From positions 1 through 51,426 of the forward strand of contig CACXQL010000014.1 of the NCBI GenBank assembly GCA_902769805.1: DNA of 51,426 nucleotides. The letters run 5' to 3'. The notes under the pieces were generated by a model. That model had not been told where the DNA came from and made no database searches. It saw nothing but the letters and a program-made list of their open reading frames with translations. The position numbers and the translations under genes are program-made. The DNA comes from an uncultured Prevotellaceae bacterium (GTDB lineage Bacteria > Bacteroidota > Bacteroidia > Bacteroidales > Bacteroidaceae). Of this stretch, positions 44,170 to 51,310 are shown piece by piece; the first letter of the stretch is position 1; every line of letters starts with the position of its first letter.

Positions 44170-45565
44170 ATACATTACAAACAACAAAACAATCCTTGCT
44201 GATTTATACACACCAGTAGGAGTCTATATGAGATTGAGGGACATCTATCCACAAAGTGTATTGATGGAGAGTTCTGATTATCATGACAAGGACAATTCCC
44301 GTTCTTTCATCGGCATTAATCCCATTGCAAGTGTCGCTATCGGACATGGCATGGCGACTATTAACTATCCCAATGGGAATTATGAGAGACATGAGATCAA
44401 TGAGAACTATGGTTCTGCTGAAGCCATCCATTCTCTCATTGACCATATCAAGGTTGAGGGTGACTATTCCAATTTCTGCGGCCTTTATGGATATACTTCT
44501 TTTAATGCCATCCGCTATTTTGAGAATATTGACGTCAAGGATGAAACGCAAGAGAAAAATGATGCTCCCGATATGCTTTACATATTATATAAGGACATCA
44601 TTGTCTTCGACCATTTTAATAACCAACTGACAGTTGTCTGTATCTCAGAGTACTCTGAGGACTCCGAGAACTCTGAACTCTCAGAGATTCTTAAGACCAT
44701 GAACAAGGCAAATGTACATGCCTACGACTTCCATCCTGTCGGTGAGGTTACCAGTCCTTTAACTGATGAACAGCACAAGGAAAACATCCGTCGGGGCATT
44801 AAGCACTGCCTTCGAGGTGATGTCTTCCAGATTGTACTCTCAAGGCGCTTCATCCAGAAATATGAAGGCGATGATTTTAAACTATATCGCGCTTTAAGAA
44901 GCATCAATCCCTCTCCTTATCTCTTCTATTTTGATTTTGGAGGTTTCCGAATTTTCGGTTCCTCACCAGAAACACACTGTCGCATTGAAGGGAATCGTGC
45001 ATATATCGACCCCATTGCAGGAACGACTAAAAGAACAGGTGATTCCGAAAAGGATCGTGAAGGAGCAGAATACTTGCGTAAAGACCCGAAAGAGAATGCA
45101 GAACATGTCATGCTCGTTGATCTTGCCCGTAATGATCTCTCTCGAAACTGTCATGGTGTGAAGGTGGATTTTTATAAAGACTTACAATACTATTCCCATG
45201 TGATTCATCTTGTATCCCGAGTCAGTGGAGAACTGAATGATAATGCTGACCCTATCAAGGCATTTATCGACACATTCCCTGCAGGCACTTTAAGTGGTGC
45301 GCCCAAAGTACGTGCCATGCAACTCATCAGCGAATATGAGCCACATAACCGAGGAGCCTATGGTGGCTGCATCGGCTATATCGGACTGAATGGCGATCTC
45401 AACCAAGCCATCACCATCCGCACGTTTGTGTCCCGTAATAATGAATTATGGTTCCAAGCCGGCGGTGGCATCGTCGCAAAGAGTGACGAGGAATATGAAC
45501 TACAGGAAGTGAACAACAAACTCGGTGCTTTGCGCCGTGCCATCCTTATAGCAGAAAAATTATAA
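44156..45565 (+). CDS. trpE: anthranilate synthase component I
   Basis: A 469-residue enzyme that makes anthranilate from chorismate with TrpG. The N-terminal feedback site motif is SVLMESSDYHD (LLES type), and the chorismate-binding C-terminal half shows GDVFQIVLSRRF, IDPIAGTTKRTG and FPAGTLSGAPKVRAM. The ATG at 44156 gives the typical start and overlaps trpB; the upstream start at 44096 would add a run encoded inside trpB. Residues 164-178 (SEYSEDSENSELSEI) are a Ser-Glu repeat between the two regions, the same type as in mutA. Confidence 0.97.
   Translation: METFKYITNNKTILADLYTPVGVYMRLRDIYPQSVLMESSDYHDKDNSRSFIGINPIASVAIGHGMATINYPNGNYERHEINENYGSAEAIHSLIDHIKVEGDYSNFCGLYGYTSFNAIRYFENIDVKDETQEKNDAPDMLYILYKDIIVFDHFNNQLTVVCISEYSEDSENSELSEILKTMNKANVHAYDFHPVGEVTSPLTDEQHKENIRRGIKHCLRGDVFQIVLSRRFIQKYEGDDFKLYRALRSINPSPYLFYFDFGGFRIFGSSPETHCRIEGNRAYIDPIAGTTKRTGDSEKDREGAEYLRKDPKENAEHVMLVDLARNDLSRNCHGVKVDFYKDLQYYSHVIHLVSRVSGELNDNADPIKAFIDTFPAGTLSGAPKVRAMQLISEYEPHNRGAYGGCIGYIGLNGDLNQAITIRTFVSRNNELWFQAGGGIVAKSDEEYELQEVNNKLGALRRAILIAEKL
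44645..44689 (+). repeat. 9-bp coding microsatellite (Ser-Glu-x) inside trpE
   Basis: Five in-frame 9-base units (TCAGAGTAC, TCTGAGGAC, TCCGAGAAC, TCTGAACTC, TCAGAGATT) encode SEY-SED-SEN-SEL-SEI. The unit is shared with mutA at 2191-2228. Confidence 0.88.
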
Positions 45566-45600
45566 AGCCCATTCACCCTATTAACCCCATTAAACCCATT
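45566..45600 (+). repeat. CCCATTAA-type microsatellite, trpE-trpG junction
   Basis: The whole junction is built of CCCATTCA, CCCTATTAA, CCCCATTAA and ACCCATT units ending at the trpG ATG. Confidence 0.8.
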
Positions 45601-46164
45601 ATGAAAATAGTCATCATAGATAATTACGACTCGTTTACCTATAATCTCGCACACTTAGTGAAAGAACTCGGTGCAGAGGTAACGGTTTTCAGAAACGACC
45701 AGTTTGAACTCTCACAACTGGAATCCTTCAGTAAGATTCTCTTGTCACCAGGACCAGGTATTCCCTCCGAAGCAGGACTGCTAATGGATGTCATCAAAAC
45801 ATACGCTGGCAAGAAACCCATCCTCGGTGTATGCTTAGGACATCAGGCTATTGGTGAAGTTTTTGGTGCTAAGTTAGAGAATCTGAGTGATGTCTTCCAT
45901 GGAGTCGCCACAGAAGGAACACAGTTCGGCAATGATGAAATCTTTTCCGGACTTCCTAACCGTATCACGATGGGACGTTATCACTCATGGGTCGTCAGTA
46001 AAGAAGGACTTCCCAAATGTCTGGAAGTAACTGCTGAATCGGATGAGGGGCAAATCATGGCACTCAAGCACAAGACACTCAATATCCGAGGCATTCAATT
46101 CCATCCAGAAAGCGTTCTAACCCCAGACGGAAAGAAAATAATACAAAACTGGCTCTTTCTTTAA
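45601..46164 (+). CDS. trpG: anthranilate synthase component II (glutamine amidotransferase)
   Basis: A 187-residue class-I amidotransferase supplying ammonia to TrpE. The nucleophile Cys is in GVCLGHQAIGE and the His-Glu pair in FHPESVLT; DNYDSFTYNLAHLV starts the protein. It is a separate subunit, not fused to TrpD. A CCCATTAA-type repeat precedes it; 25 bases separate it from trpD. Confidence 0.97.
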   Translation: MKIVIIDNYDSFTYNLAHLVKELGAEVTVFRNDQFELSQLESFSKILLSPGPGIPSEAGLLMDVIKTYAGKKPILGVCLGHQAIGEVFGAKLENLSDVFHGVATEGTQFGNDEIFSGLPNRITMGRYHSWVVSKEGLPKCLEVTAESDEGQIMALKHKTLNIRGIQFHPESVLTPDGKKIIQNWLFL

Positions 46165-46189
46165 TATTGAATCATAAAAAGTAAAATAT

Positions 46190-47203
46190 ATGGCAAAACT
46201 AACAATGAAAGACATCCTTAACAGGATGCTGAACCACGAGAATCTATCCCGTGAAGAGATGAAAGAGATACTTATTGGTATCACACAGAGTGAATTCCCG
46301 ACAGAGCAGATTACCGCTCTGCTGACTGGTCTTCAGATGCGTGGTGTCACTGTTGATGAACTGCTGGGCTTCCGTGATGGCATCTTAGAAACGGGTGTCC
46401 CTGCTATCCTTAATGCCGACCGTTATATCGATGTTGTTGGTACTGGCGGAGACCGCAAAAACACTTTCAATATCTCTACGACCTCCTGTTTCGTCATTGC
46501 CGGTGCTGGCTACAAGGTGGCTAAGCATGGCAACTATGCAGCGACCTCAGTCTCTGGTGCCTCTAATGTCATCCAACATCATGGAATTAAATTTACTGAT
46601 GATGTGGATAAACTGAACCGCAGCCTCAACGAAGCAGGCATAGTCTATCTCCATGCCCAACTATTTGCTAAGGCAATGAAGTTTGTCGGTCCTATCCGTA
46701 AGGCATTGCAGTTTCCGACTATCTTCAATCTTCTTGGTCCACTGGTAAATCCCAGTCAGCCACAGTGTCAGTTGCTCGGTGTCGCTAACCTTGACCAGAT
46801 GCGTCTCTATCATCAGGTGTACCAGAAGATCGGCATTGACTACGGTATCGTCAATAGTATCGACGGTTACGACGAGATATCCCTGACCAGTGATTTCAAG
46901 GTAACCACCAATCAATATGAACGTATCTTCAAACCACAGGATCTTGGATTTGAGATTGCCAAACCAGAGGAACTGGTCGGTGGTGCCACAGAGGAAGAAG
47001 CTGCCGCTATCTTCGACAGTGTCTTGGAGAACCACGCGCTGCCTGCCCAGAAGAACATCGTTCTTGCCAATGCTGCTTTTGGTATTCAGGTATTAGAGAA
47101 AGGACAGAAATCCATTGAGGAGTGTATTGAGGTTGCAAGGGAAAGTATCGATAGCGGTGCTGCACTGCGTACCTTCAAGAAATTCGTGGAACTCAATTCA
47201 TAA
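46190..47203 (+). CDS. trpD: anthranilate phosphoribosyltransferase
   Basis: A 337-residue enzyme transferring phosphoribose from PRPP to anthranilate. The PRPP motif is DVVGTGGDRKNTFNISTTSC, followed by KHGNYAATSVSGASNV (usual GNR-type position reads GNY) and KFVGPIRKALQFPTIFNLLG. Length is typical. It is co-directional in the trp operon. Confidence 0.97.
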   Translation: MAKLTMKDILNRMLNHENLSREEMKEILIGITQSEFPTEQITALLTGLQMRGVTVDELLGFRDGILETGVPAILNADRYIDVVGTGGDRKNTFNISTTSCFVIAGAGYKVAKHGNYAATSVSGASNVIQHHGIKFTDDVDKLNRSLNEAGIVYLHAQLFAKAMKFVGPIRKALQFPTIFNLLGPLVNPSQPQCQLLGVANLDQMRLYHQVYQKIGIDYGIVNSIDGYDEISLTSDFKVTTNQYERIFKPQDLGFEIAKPEELVGGATEEEAAAIFDSVLENHALPAQKNIVLANAAFGIQVLEKGQKSIEECIEVARESIDSGAALRTFKKFVELNS

Positions 47204-47227
47204 CCCCCCATTAAACCCATTAACCCC
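47204..47227 (+). repeat. CCCATTAA microsatellite, trpD-trpC junction
   Basis: The junction reads as consecutive CCCATTAA/CCCCATTAA/CCCATTAA units that end at the trpC ATG (47228). Confidence 0.75.
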
Positions 47228-47977
47228 ATGGATATCCTACAAGAAATCGTTGCCCACAAGCACAAAGAGATGGAACGGCTCTGTGCAAAGAAACCCTCTC
47301 TCCGTGATGCCCTGCTTCATAGCGATACAGGTATCATCGCAGAGTTCAAGAGACGCTCCCCCTCTAAAGGATGGATCAAGGAAGAAGGAAAAGCAGAAGT
47401 GATTCCCCTCTCCTATCAGCAGAACGGAGCCGCCGCCATCAGCATTCTCACCGACGAACACTACTTCGGTGGTTGTGACGACTTTATCCGTATGGCGAGA
47501 AAAAGTGGTGTTACCATCCCTGTCCTTTACAAGAACTTCGTCATCGACGAGGCGCAACTGTATGCTGCCGCCCTCTGTGGAGCGAGTGCTGTCCTATTGA
47601 TTGCTGCCTGTCTCACGAAACAGGAATGCAAACGCCTCTTAGAGAAAGCACATGCTCTTGGGCTTGAAGTCCTTTTAGAGATGCATAGTGAGGAAGAACT
47701 GGAATATGCCGAACTCGATCCCGACCTCTGCGGCATCAACAACCGCAATCTCGGTTCCTTCGTCACTGACGTAGAGAATTCGTTCCGACTCGCTGAACTG
47801 CTTCCAAAGGATGCCGTAAAAGTCAGTGAAAGCGGCATATCCAATCCCGAAACAGTCAAGGCATTGCGTCAGGCTGGCTTCCGTGGTTTCCTTATCGGTG
47901 AGAACTTCATGAAAACTGCTGACCCTGGTCAGGCACTAAACGATTTCCTCACCCAATTAACCCATTCACCCCACTAA
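47228..47977 (+). CDS. trpC: indole-3-glycerol phosphate synthase
   Basis: A 249-residue TIM-barrel enzyme. Family motifs: IIAEFKRRSPSKGWI with catalytic Lys, ISILTDEHYFGG, VLYKNFVIDEAQLYAA, GINNRNLGSF and SESGISNPE. It is monofunctional, with trpF separate. The last residues (LTHSPH) are encoded by the start of the following CCCATT repeat. Confidence 0.97.
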   Translation: MDILQEIVAHKHKEMERLCAKKPSLRDALLHSDTGIIAEFKRRSPSKGWIKEEGKAEVIPLSYQQNGAAAISILTDEHYFGGCDDFIRMARKSGVTIPVLYKNFVIDEAQLYAAALCGASAVLLIAACLTKQECKRLLEKAHALGLEVLLEMHSEEELEYAELDPDLCGINNRNLGSFVTDVENSFRLAELLPKDAVKVSESGISNPETVKALRQAGFRGFLIGENFMKTADPGQALNDFLTQLTHSPH

Positions 47978-47999
47978 CCCCATTAGACCCATTAACCCC
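47955..47999 (+). repeat. CCCATTAA microsatellite, trpC-trpF junction
   Basis: About six units (CCAATTAA, CCCATTCA, CCCCACTAA, CCCCATTAG, ACCCATTAA) run from inside the trpC 3' end to the trpF ATG. Confidence 0.85.
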
Positions 48000-48391
48000 A
48001 TGATAATTAAAGTCTGTGGCATGCGCGACCCTGAAAACATCCGCGCAATTGAGGCTCTTGGTGTCGACCTGATGGGTTTCATCTTCTGGCCGAAATCCAG
48101 CCGTTATGTCGGCGAACGTCCTGCTTACCTTCCCACAAAAGTCAAACGGGTTGGTGTCTTTGTAGATGATGATATTCAAAACATCAAACAAAAAGTTGAG
48201 GATTTTGGATTGGACATCATTCAATTGCATGGACAGGAAAGCCCAGATTACGTCCGCCAGCTCACTTCTGTATGTGGTGACTCCATTGCCATTATTAAGG
48301 CTTTCAATATCGCTACCGCTGAGGACCTCAAGCAGACAAATGCCTACAATGACATCGTCGACTACTTCCTTTTCGATACGAAAGCGAAGAT

Positions 48392-48459
48392 GGTGGGCGG
48401 CAACGGCACCAAGTTCGACTGGAGCGGTGGGCGGCAACGGCACCAAGTTCGACTGGAGC
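48392..48459 (+). repeat. perfect 34-bp tandem duplication in trpF
   Basis: Two identical, directly adjacent 34-base copies beginning GGTGGGCGGCAACGG and ending GACTGGAGC. Because 34 is not a multiple of three the frame is lost. Confidence 0.97.
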
Positions 48460-48645
48460 GTCCTCACTTCCTATCATGGAGAGACCCCATTCCTTCTCAG
48501 TGGCGGTATTGGTCCAGACGATGCAGAAGACATCAGGATGCTCCATCATCCACAGTGCATCGGTATCGACCTGAACTCCCGTTTTGAATCAGCTCCAGCC
48601 CTCAAAGATATAGATGCTCTCCGCATCTTCCTCTCCCATCTCTCC

Positions 48646-48698
48646 CACAACCCATTCACCCCATTAAACCCATCAAAACCCATCAACCCCATCAAACT
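48646..48698 (+). repeat. CCCATTAA microsatellite, trpF-trpA junction
   Basis: About six units of the CCCATTAA/CCCATCAA type occupy the 3' end of trpF and the space before trpA. In the natural trpF frame they would encode NPFTPLNPSKPINPIKL, a repeat-derived tail. Confidence 0.85.
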
Positions 48699-49475
48699 AT
48701 GAACAAAATCAATAAATTATTTACAGAAAGTAAGAATCAGAAATTGCTGTCACTCTATTTCTGCGCAGGAGCACCAACCCTTGAAGGTACAGGTGATGTC
48801 ATTAAGACTCTTCAGCGTCGTGGTATCTCCATGATAGAAGTAGGTATCCCCTTTAGTGACCCTATGGCTGACGGTCCCGTCATCCAGGATGCAGCAACAA
48901 CGGCTTTGAAGAATGGTATGACCCTCCGTAAACTGTTTTCACAACTGAAAGACATCAAAGACGAAGTCAACATCCCATTGGTACTGATGGGCTATCTGAA
49001 CCCCATCATGCAATACGGCATCGAACAGTTTTGTCTGTCATGTGTAGATAGCGGTGTCAGCGGTGTCATCATCCCCGACCTGCCTTTCAAGGACTATCAA
49101 GATACCGTGAAACCGATAGCCGACAAATACGACATCCGCATCATCATGCTGATTACCCCTGAGACATCTGAAGAACGTATCCGCTTCATTGACGATAACA
49201 CTGACGGCTTTATCTATATGGTATCGTCTGCTGCCATCACTGGAGCACAGAAGAGTTTCGATGATGCCAAACAGGAGTACTTCCGACGTATCAATGCCAT
49301 GAATCTGCGCAACCCCCGCATGATTGGCTTCGGCATCTCCAATGCCCAAACCCTCAAAGCCGCTCAAGACAATGCCGCTGGTGCCATCATCGGTTCCAAG
49401 TTCGTCACCCTCCTCAACGAGACAGGCAATGCCGACAAAGCGTTAGACCAACTCTTCGACGCACTCAAACAATAA
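48699..49475 (+). CDS. trpA: tryptophan synthase alpha subunit
   Basis: A 258-residue TIM-barrel enzyme cleaving indole-3-glycerol phosphate to indole. The catalytic Glu lies in MIEVGIPFSDPMADGPVIQ, the Asp in VIIPDLPFKDYQ, and the phosphate loop in VSSAAITGAQ and GFGISNAQT. It is the last gene of the operon and is complete. It relies on its own start because the preceding trpF is frameshifted. Confidence 0.97.
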   Translation: MNKINKLFTESKNQKLLSLYFCAGAPTLEGTGDVIKTLQRRGISMIEVGIPFSDPMADGPVIQDAATTALKNGMTLRKLFSQLKDIKDEVNIPLVLMGYLNPIMQYGIEQFCLSCVDSGVSGVIIPDLPFKDYQDTVKPIADKYDIRIIMLITPETSEERIRFIDDNTDGFIYMVSSAAITGAQKSFDDAKQEYFRRINAMNLRNPRMIGFGISNAQTLKAAQDNAAGAIIGSKFVTLLNETGNADKALDQLFDALKQ

Positions 49476-49589
49476 CGAAAGAAGCCTTTTGGGGGATGCG
49501 GAACAGGACACATAAGAGCTTTCAAAGCATTGGGAGCAAAGACAGCTTCCCTTGATTTAGGTGCTATGGGGAAAGTTGCTCTATGGTAA
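49476..49589 (+). other. open frame directly after the trpA stop, possible gene remnant
   Basis: In frame with trpA and immediately after its stop, 37 codons are open: RKKPFGGCGTGHIRAFKALG, then AKTASLDLGAMGKVALW, then TAA. There is no start codon near the beginning. It is not part of normal TrpA. It may be a remnant or a repeated element. The rest of 49629-49740 shows nothing I can name, except CAAAGGTA (49744-49751), a lone minus-strand -7-like box. Confidence 0.4.
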
Positions 49590-49591
49590 TC

Positions 49592-49628
49592 AAAATAAGG
49601 TATCGTTTTCTCGACACCTTATTTTTTT
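49592..49628 (+). terminator. intrinsic terminator after the trp operon
   Basis: AAAATAAGGT (49592-49601) pairs with ACCTTATTTT (49616-49625), with an inner TCG/CGA pair across one mismatch, followed by a T run. Confidence 0.8.
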
Positions 49629-49758
49629 CTCCTCACTTCATACATCTTCCTTCTTCCATCGTATATGTCATTCACCTGTCCCCCTGACACATTTTATAAC
49701 ATTTTATCATCTCATCTGTTTATTTGAGGATTATTCATTATGGCAAAGGTAAGAAACT

Positions 49759-49809
49759 AAAAACAGAAATGGAAGAAATAGCGCAACCATTTCTTCCATT
49801 TCTGTTTTT
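49759..49809. terminator. long perfect hairpin, bidirectional terminator
   Basis: A 21-bp perfect stem (AAAAACAGAAATGGAAGAAAT, 49759-49779, with complement 49789-49809) and a 9-base loop, with A and T runs on both sides. It faces the DUF2442 gene from the right and the trp operon from the left. Confidence 0.88.
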
Positions 49810-49824
49810 TCTTTCTGGGACGTA

Positions 49825-50097
49825 TCAAGGCTCAGGGGGTGATAATGGTTCTGAGGCCAGCATGGGTGGATAATCTGTTCCTTTGTCATAGAGGAACTCT
49901 GGGGCAATGTCTGCTCCGTTCGCCCAGAAAATGGTGCCGTCTAAGCCAAACTGGGTAAATAGACTTTTGTCTTTTAGTTCTGCAAACATGGGGTATTTTA
50001 ACAATGGTTCAAGATTCACATATTTCTTTTTGCCATCGCTAAACTGACACAGCAACGAATAGTCGCCCATATATTCAACATCTGTTACTTTCAACAT
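49825..50097 (-). CDS. DUF2442-family protein
   Basis: A 90-residue protein with the DUF2442 pattern: an N-terminal VTDVEYMGDYSLLCQFSDGK beta region, VNLEPLL, and GTIFWANGADIAPEFLYDKG near the C terminus. It starts four bases after the DUF4160 stop with a strong AAGGAGGT six bases before the ATG, unusual for this phylum. DUF4160/DUF2442 pairs have been suggested as toxin-antitoxin-like modules; no activity can be read from the sequence. Confidence 0.85.
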   Translation of the reverse strand: MLKVTDVEYMGDYSLLCQFSDGKKKYVNLEPLLKYPMFAELKDKSLFTQFGLDGTIFWANGADIAPEFLYDKGTDYPPMLASEPLSPPEP

Positions 50098-50101
50098 CGT
50101 C

Positions 50102-50353
50102 TTACCTCCTTATCTTTTCGATTTTTTCGCCTCTTTGTGCCTTCTCCCAAATCTCCATTACTTCGGCTTCATGCTCATCCATAAAATTGTTGATTGTCTG
50201 GATGATCTTCGCCTTAGCCTTACCTTCTACAACTCTATCCTTGATAGTCATTGTGAATTCGTCTCCACCACATTTCACATGTATATGTGGAGGATTATGG
50301 TCGAAAGCGTAAATGTAAATTAATATACCTTGTATAATGAATATCGAACCCAT
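50102..50353 (-). CDS. DUF4160-family protein
   Basis: An 83-residue protein with the DUF4160 signature: YIYAFDHNPPHIHVKCGGDE, where the His-Pro-Pro-His-His-Val segment is the hallmark, then a helix with HEAEVMEIWEKAQRG. It is the first gene of a two-gene unit with DUF2442. A TA-like role is inference from the pairing. Confidence 0.85.
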   Translation of the reverse strand: MGSIFIIQGILIYIYAFDHNPPHIHVKCGGDEFTMTIKDRVVEGKAKAKIIQTINNFMDEHEAEVMEIWEKAQRGEKIEKIRR

Positions 50354-50369
50354 TTGCCCTTATTTTTTG

Positions 50370-50377
50370 CAAAGATA
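50370..50377 (-). promoter_or_regulatory. promoter -7 element for the DUF4160/DUF2442 pair
   Basis: CAAAGATA on the plus strand is TATCTTTG on the minus strand, 17 bases before the DUF4160 start. Confidence 0.65.
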
Positions 50378-50424
50378 ATCATTTATTTTCAAACGACGTT
50401 CATTGTGAGCCAAATTTTTAGCAA

Positions 50425-50658
50425 CTATTTGGGTTGGCGTTTCATCGCCTTGTTGTATTTCTGGGTGATGAGAGTCTGAAGGTAAGAAGTGTATTCCTTG
50501 ACAACTTGCTCCATGGGGATGTCTGAATGTGACAGTATCAGGTCTTTCAATGTGTTTTCCAATGACGCTTCCAACGCCCATCCTGCTTCTGTCCAGGCTG
50601 TTGTCCCAGGCTGGACGCTATCGGACAAGGCTCCTAACGTGGCATTGAATTTAGGCAA
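50425..50658 (-). CDS. unrecognised short frame, possible remnant
   Basis: A 77-codon frame with only a TTG start, open for seven more codons upstream to a TAA. It encodes FNATLGALSDSVQPGTTAWT, a helical middle and KYNKAMKRQPK at the end. Composition is protein-like and the helical part could be the C terminus of a larger protein. No ATG and no ribosome-binding site are seen. I do not recognise it; it may be a decayed gene. Confidence 0.35.
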   Translation of the reverse strand: MPKFNATLGALSDSVQPGTTAWTEAGWALEASLENTLKDLILSHSDIPMEQVVKEYTSYLQTLITQKYNKAMKRQPK

Positions 50659-50700
50659 AACAGCCTTTGAAATGAATGATTAATGCGCCGCCTTCCCAAA

Positions 50701-51009
50701 TTATCTTAGCCATGGATATTTCTCATATAGCATTCTGTCCACTTCTTCTGAGGAATACCATTTCACTTGTCTTTTTGCCAGTTTTTCCTCTAATTCATCG
50801 ATTTTGGAAATGGCTTCTTCTTCAGTCTTTGGACCAAGGATAGGGAGACGATCCCAATCAAGATCATCTATAAAATCGCAGCCAGTATGGACAGATTGTA
50901 CTTGCGAACACTGAGTAGCAGAGGTTGCAACAGCAGGTTCACTTGCCACATCTATATTCTCTTCTTCGTCCAAAATAGGATATTTTTTTTCTTTCATTGT
51001 TGAGTTCAT
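50701..51009 (-). CDS. small acidic protein resembling Bacteroidetes antitoxins
   Basis: A 102-residue protein. The N-terminal half is acidic and low in structure (ILDEEENIDVASEPAVATSA). The C-terminal half, EEAISKIDELEEKLAKRQVK then WYSSEEVDRMLYEKYPWL, resembles the helical antitoxins that precede RelE/ParE-type toxins in this phylum. No toxin follows; the downstream frame (50425-50658) does not look like one. Start is 51009 or 50997 (MKEKK); the -7 box at 51018-51025 makes 50997 attractive. Confidence 0.55.
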   Translation of the reverse strand: MNSTMKEKKYPILDEEENIDVASEPAVATSATQCSQVQSVHTGCDFIDDLDWDRLPILGPKTEEEAISKIDELEEKLAKRQVKWYSSEEVDRMLYEKYPWLR

Positions 51010-51017
51010 TTGTTATG

Positions 51018-51049
51018 CAAAGGTAACTATTCTTTCTGAAAGTCCCAAA
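51018..51049 (-). promoter_or_regulatory. promoter (-33 TTTG, -7 TACCTTTG) for the antitoxin-like gene
   Basis: On the minus strand TTTG (complement of 51046-51049) and TACCTTTG (complement of 51018-51025) have a 20-base spacer. Confidence 0.75.
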
Positions 51050-51091
51050 TGTTTCAAAAGAAAAAAATAAAAATTTCGCAAAACTCCCCCA

Positions 51092-51310
51092 CCTCTCCCG
51101 TAAATTGCTCAGAACACCGATAAATAAAGGGATTGAGGAACGGGAGGGGTTTACTCAACCTCTCCCGTAGATATCCCTAACCTCTCCTGTAATTCTTATG
51201 TCCAACTGGGTGGTGTACAGGAGATGTTAGGGAGGGGTTTGCCAAACCCCTCCCGTTTAGCAAACGCCCTGAGCGTCGATGTTTCAGAAGATTTACGGGA
51301 GAGGATGAGG
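51092..51310. repeat. cluster of direct and inverted CCTCTCCCGT motifs
   Basis: Forward copies begin at 51092, 51159 and 51181 (the last two 22 bases apart), with a CCCCTCCCGT variant at 51247. Inverted copies occur at 51140-51149 (ACGGGAGGGG), 51230-51238 and 51295-51304 (ACGGGAGAGG). Pairs can fold, for example GGGAGGGGTTTG with CAAACCCCTCCC (51230-51255). The rest of 51026-51426 has no gene; TTGACG/CGTCAA (51315-51340) and TTAGTT/AACTAA near 51395 are small inverted repeats. Confidence 0.85.

Larger units (their letters stand above)
48000..48702 (+). pseudogene. trpF: phosphoribosylanthranilate isomerase, frameshifted by a 34-bp duplication
   Basis: The N-terminal 140 residues are normal TrpF (KVCGMRDPENIRAIEALGVD, then FWPKSSRYV, and IIQLHGQESPDYV). 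At the substrate loop (GGNGTKFDWS) a perfect 34-bp tandem duplication (48392-48425 and 48426-48459) shifts the frame; the shifted product ends at 48587 after about 54 wrong residues. Removing one copy gives 669 bases, 222 codons plus a stop at 48700-48702, with a normal C terminus (LLSGGIGPDDAEDIRMLHH). That natural stop overlaps the trpA ATG, so the shift also removes translational coupling. A reversible duplication, a dead gene or an assembly error are all possible. Confidence 0.9.

Noticed and set aside
48166-48702. A separate 178-codon gene in the other frame within trpF
   Set aside because: Its C-terminal part is the displaced TrpF C terminus; the first part is out of frame. It is explained by the 34-bp duplication.
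49561-49752. 63-codon plus-strand frame after the trp operon
   Set aside because: It reads through the trp terminator hairpin and low-complexity T/C-rich DNA; no support as a gene.
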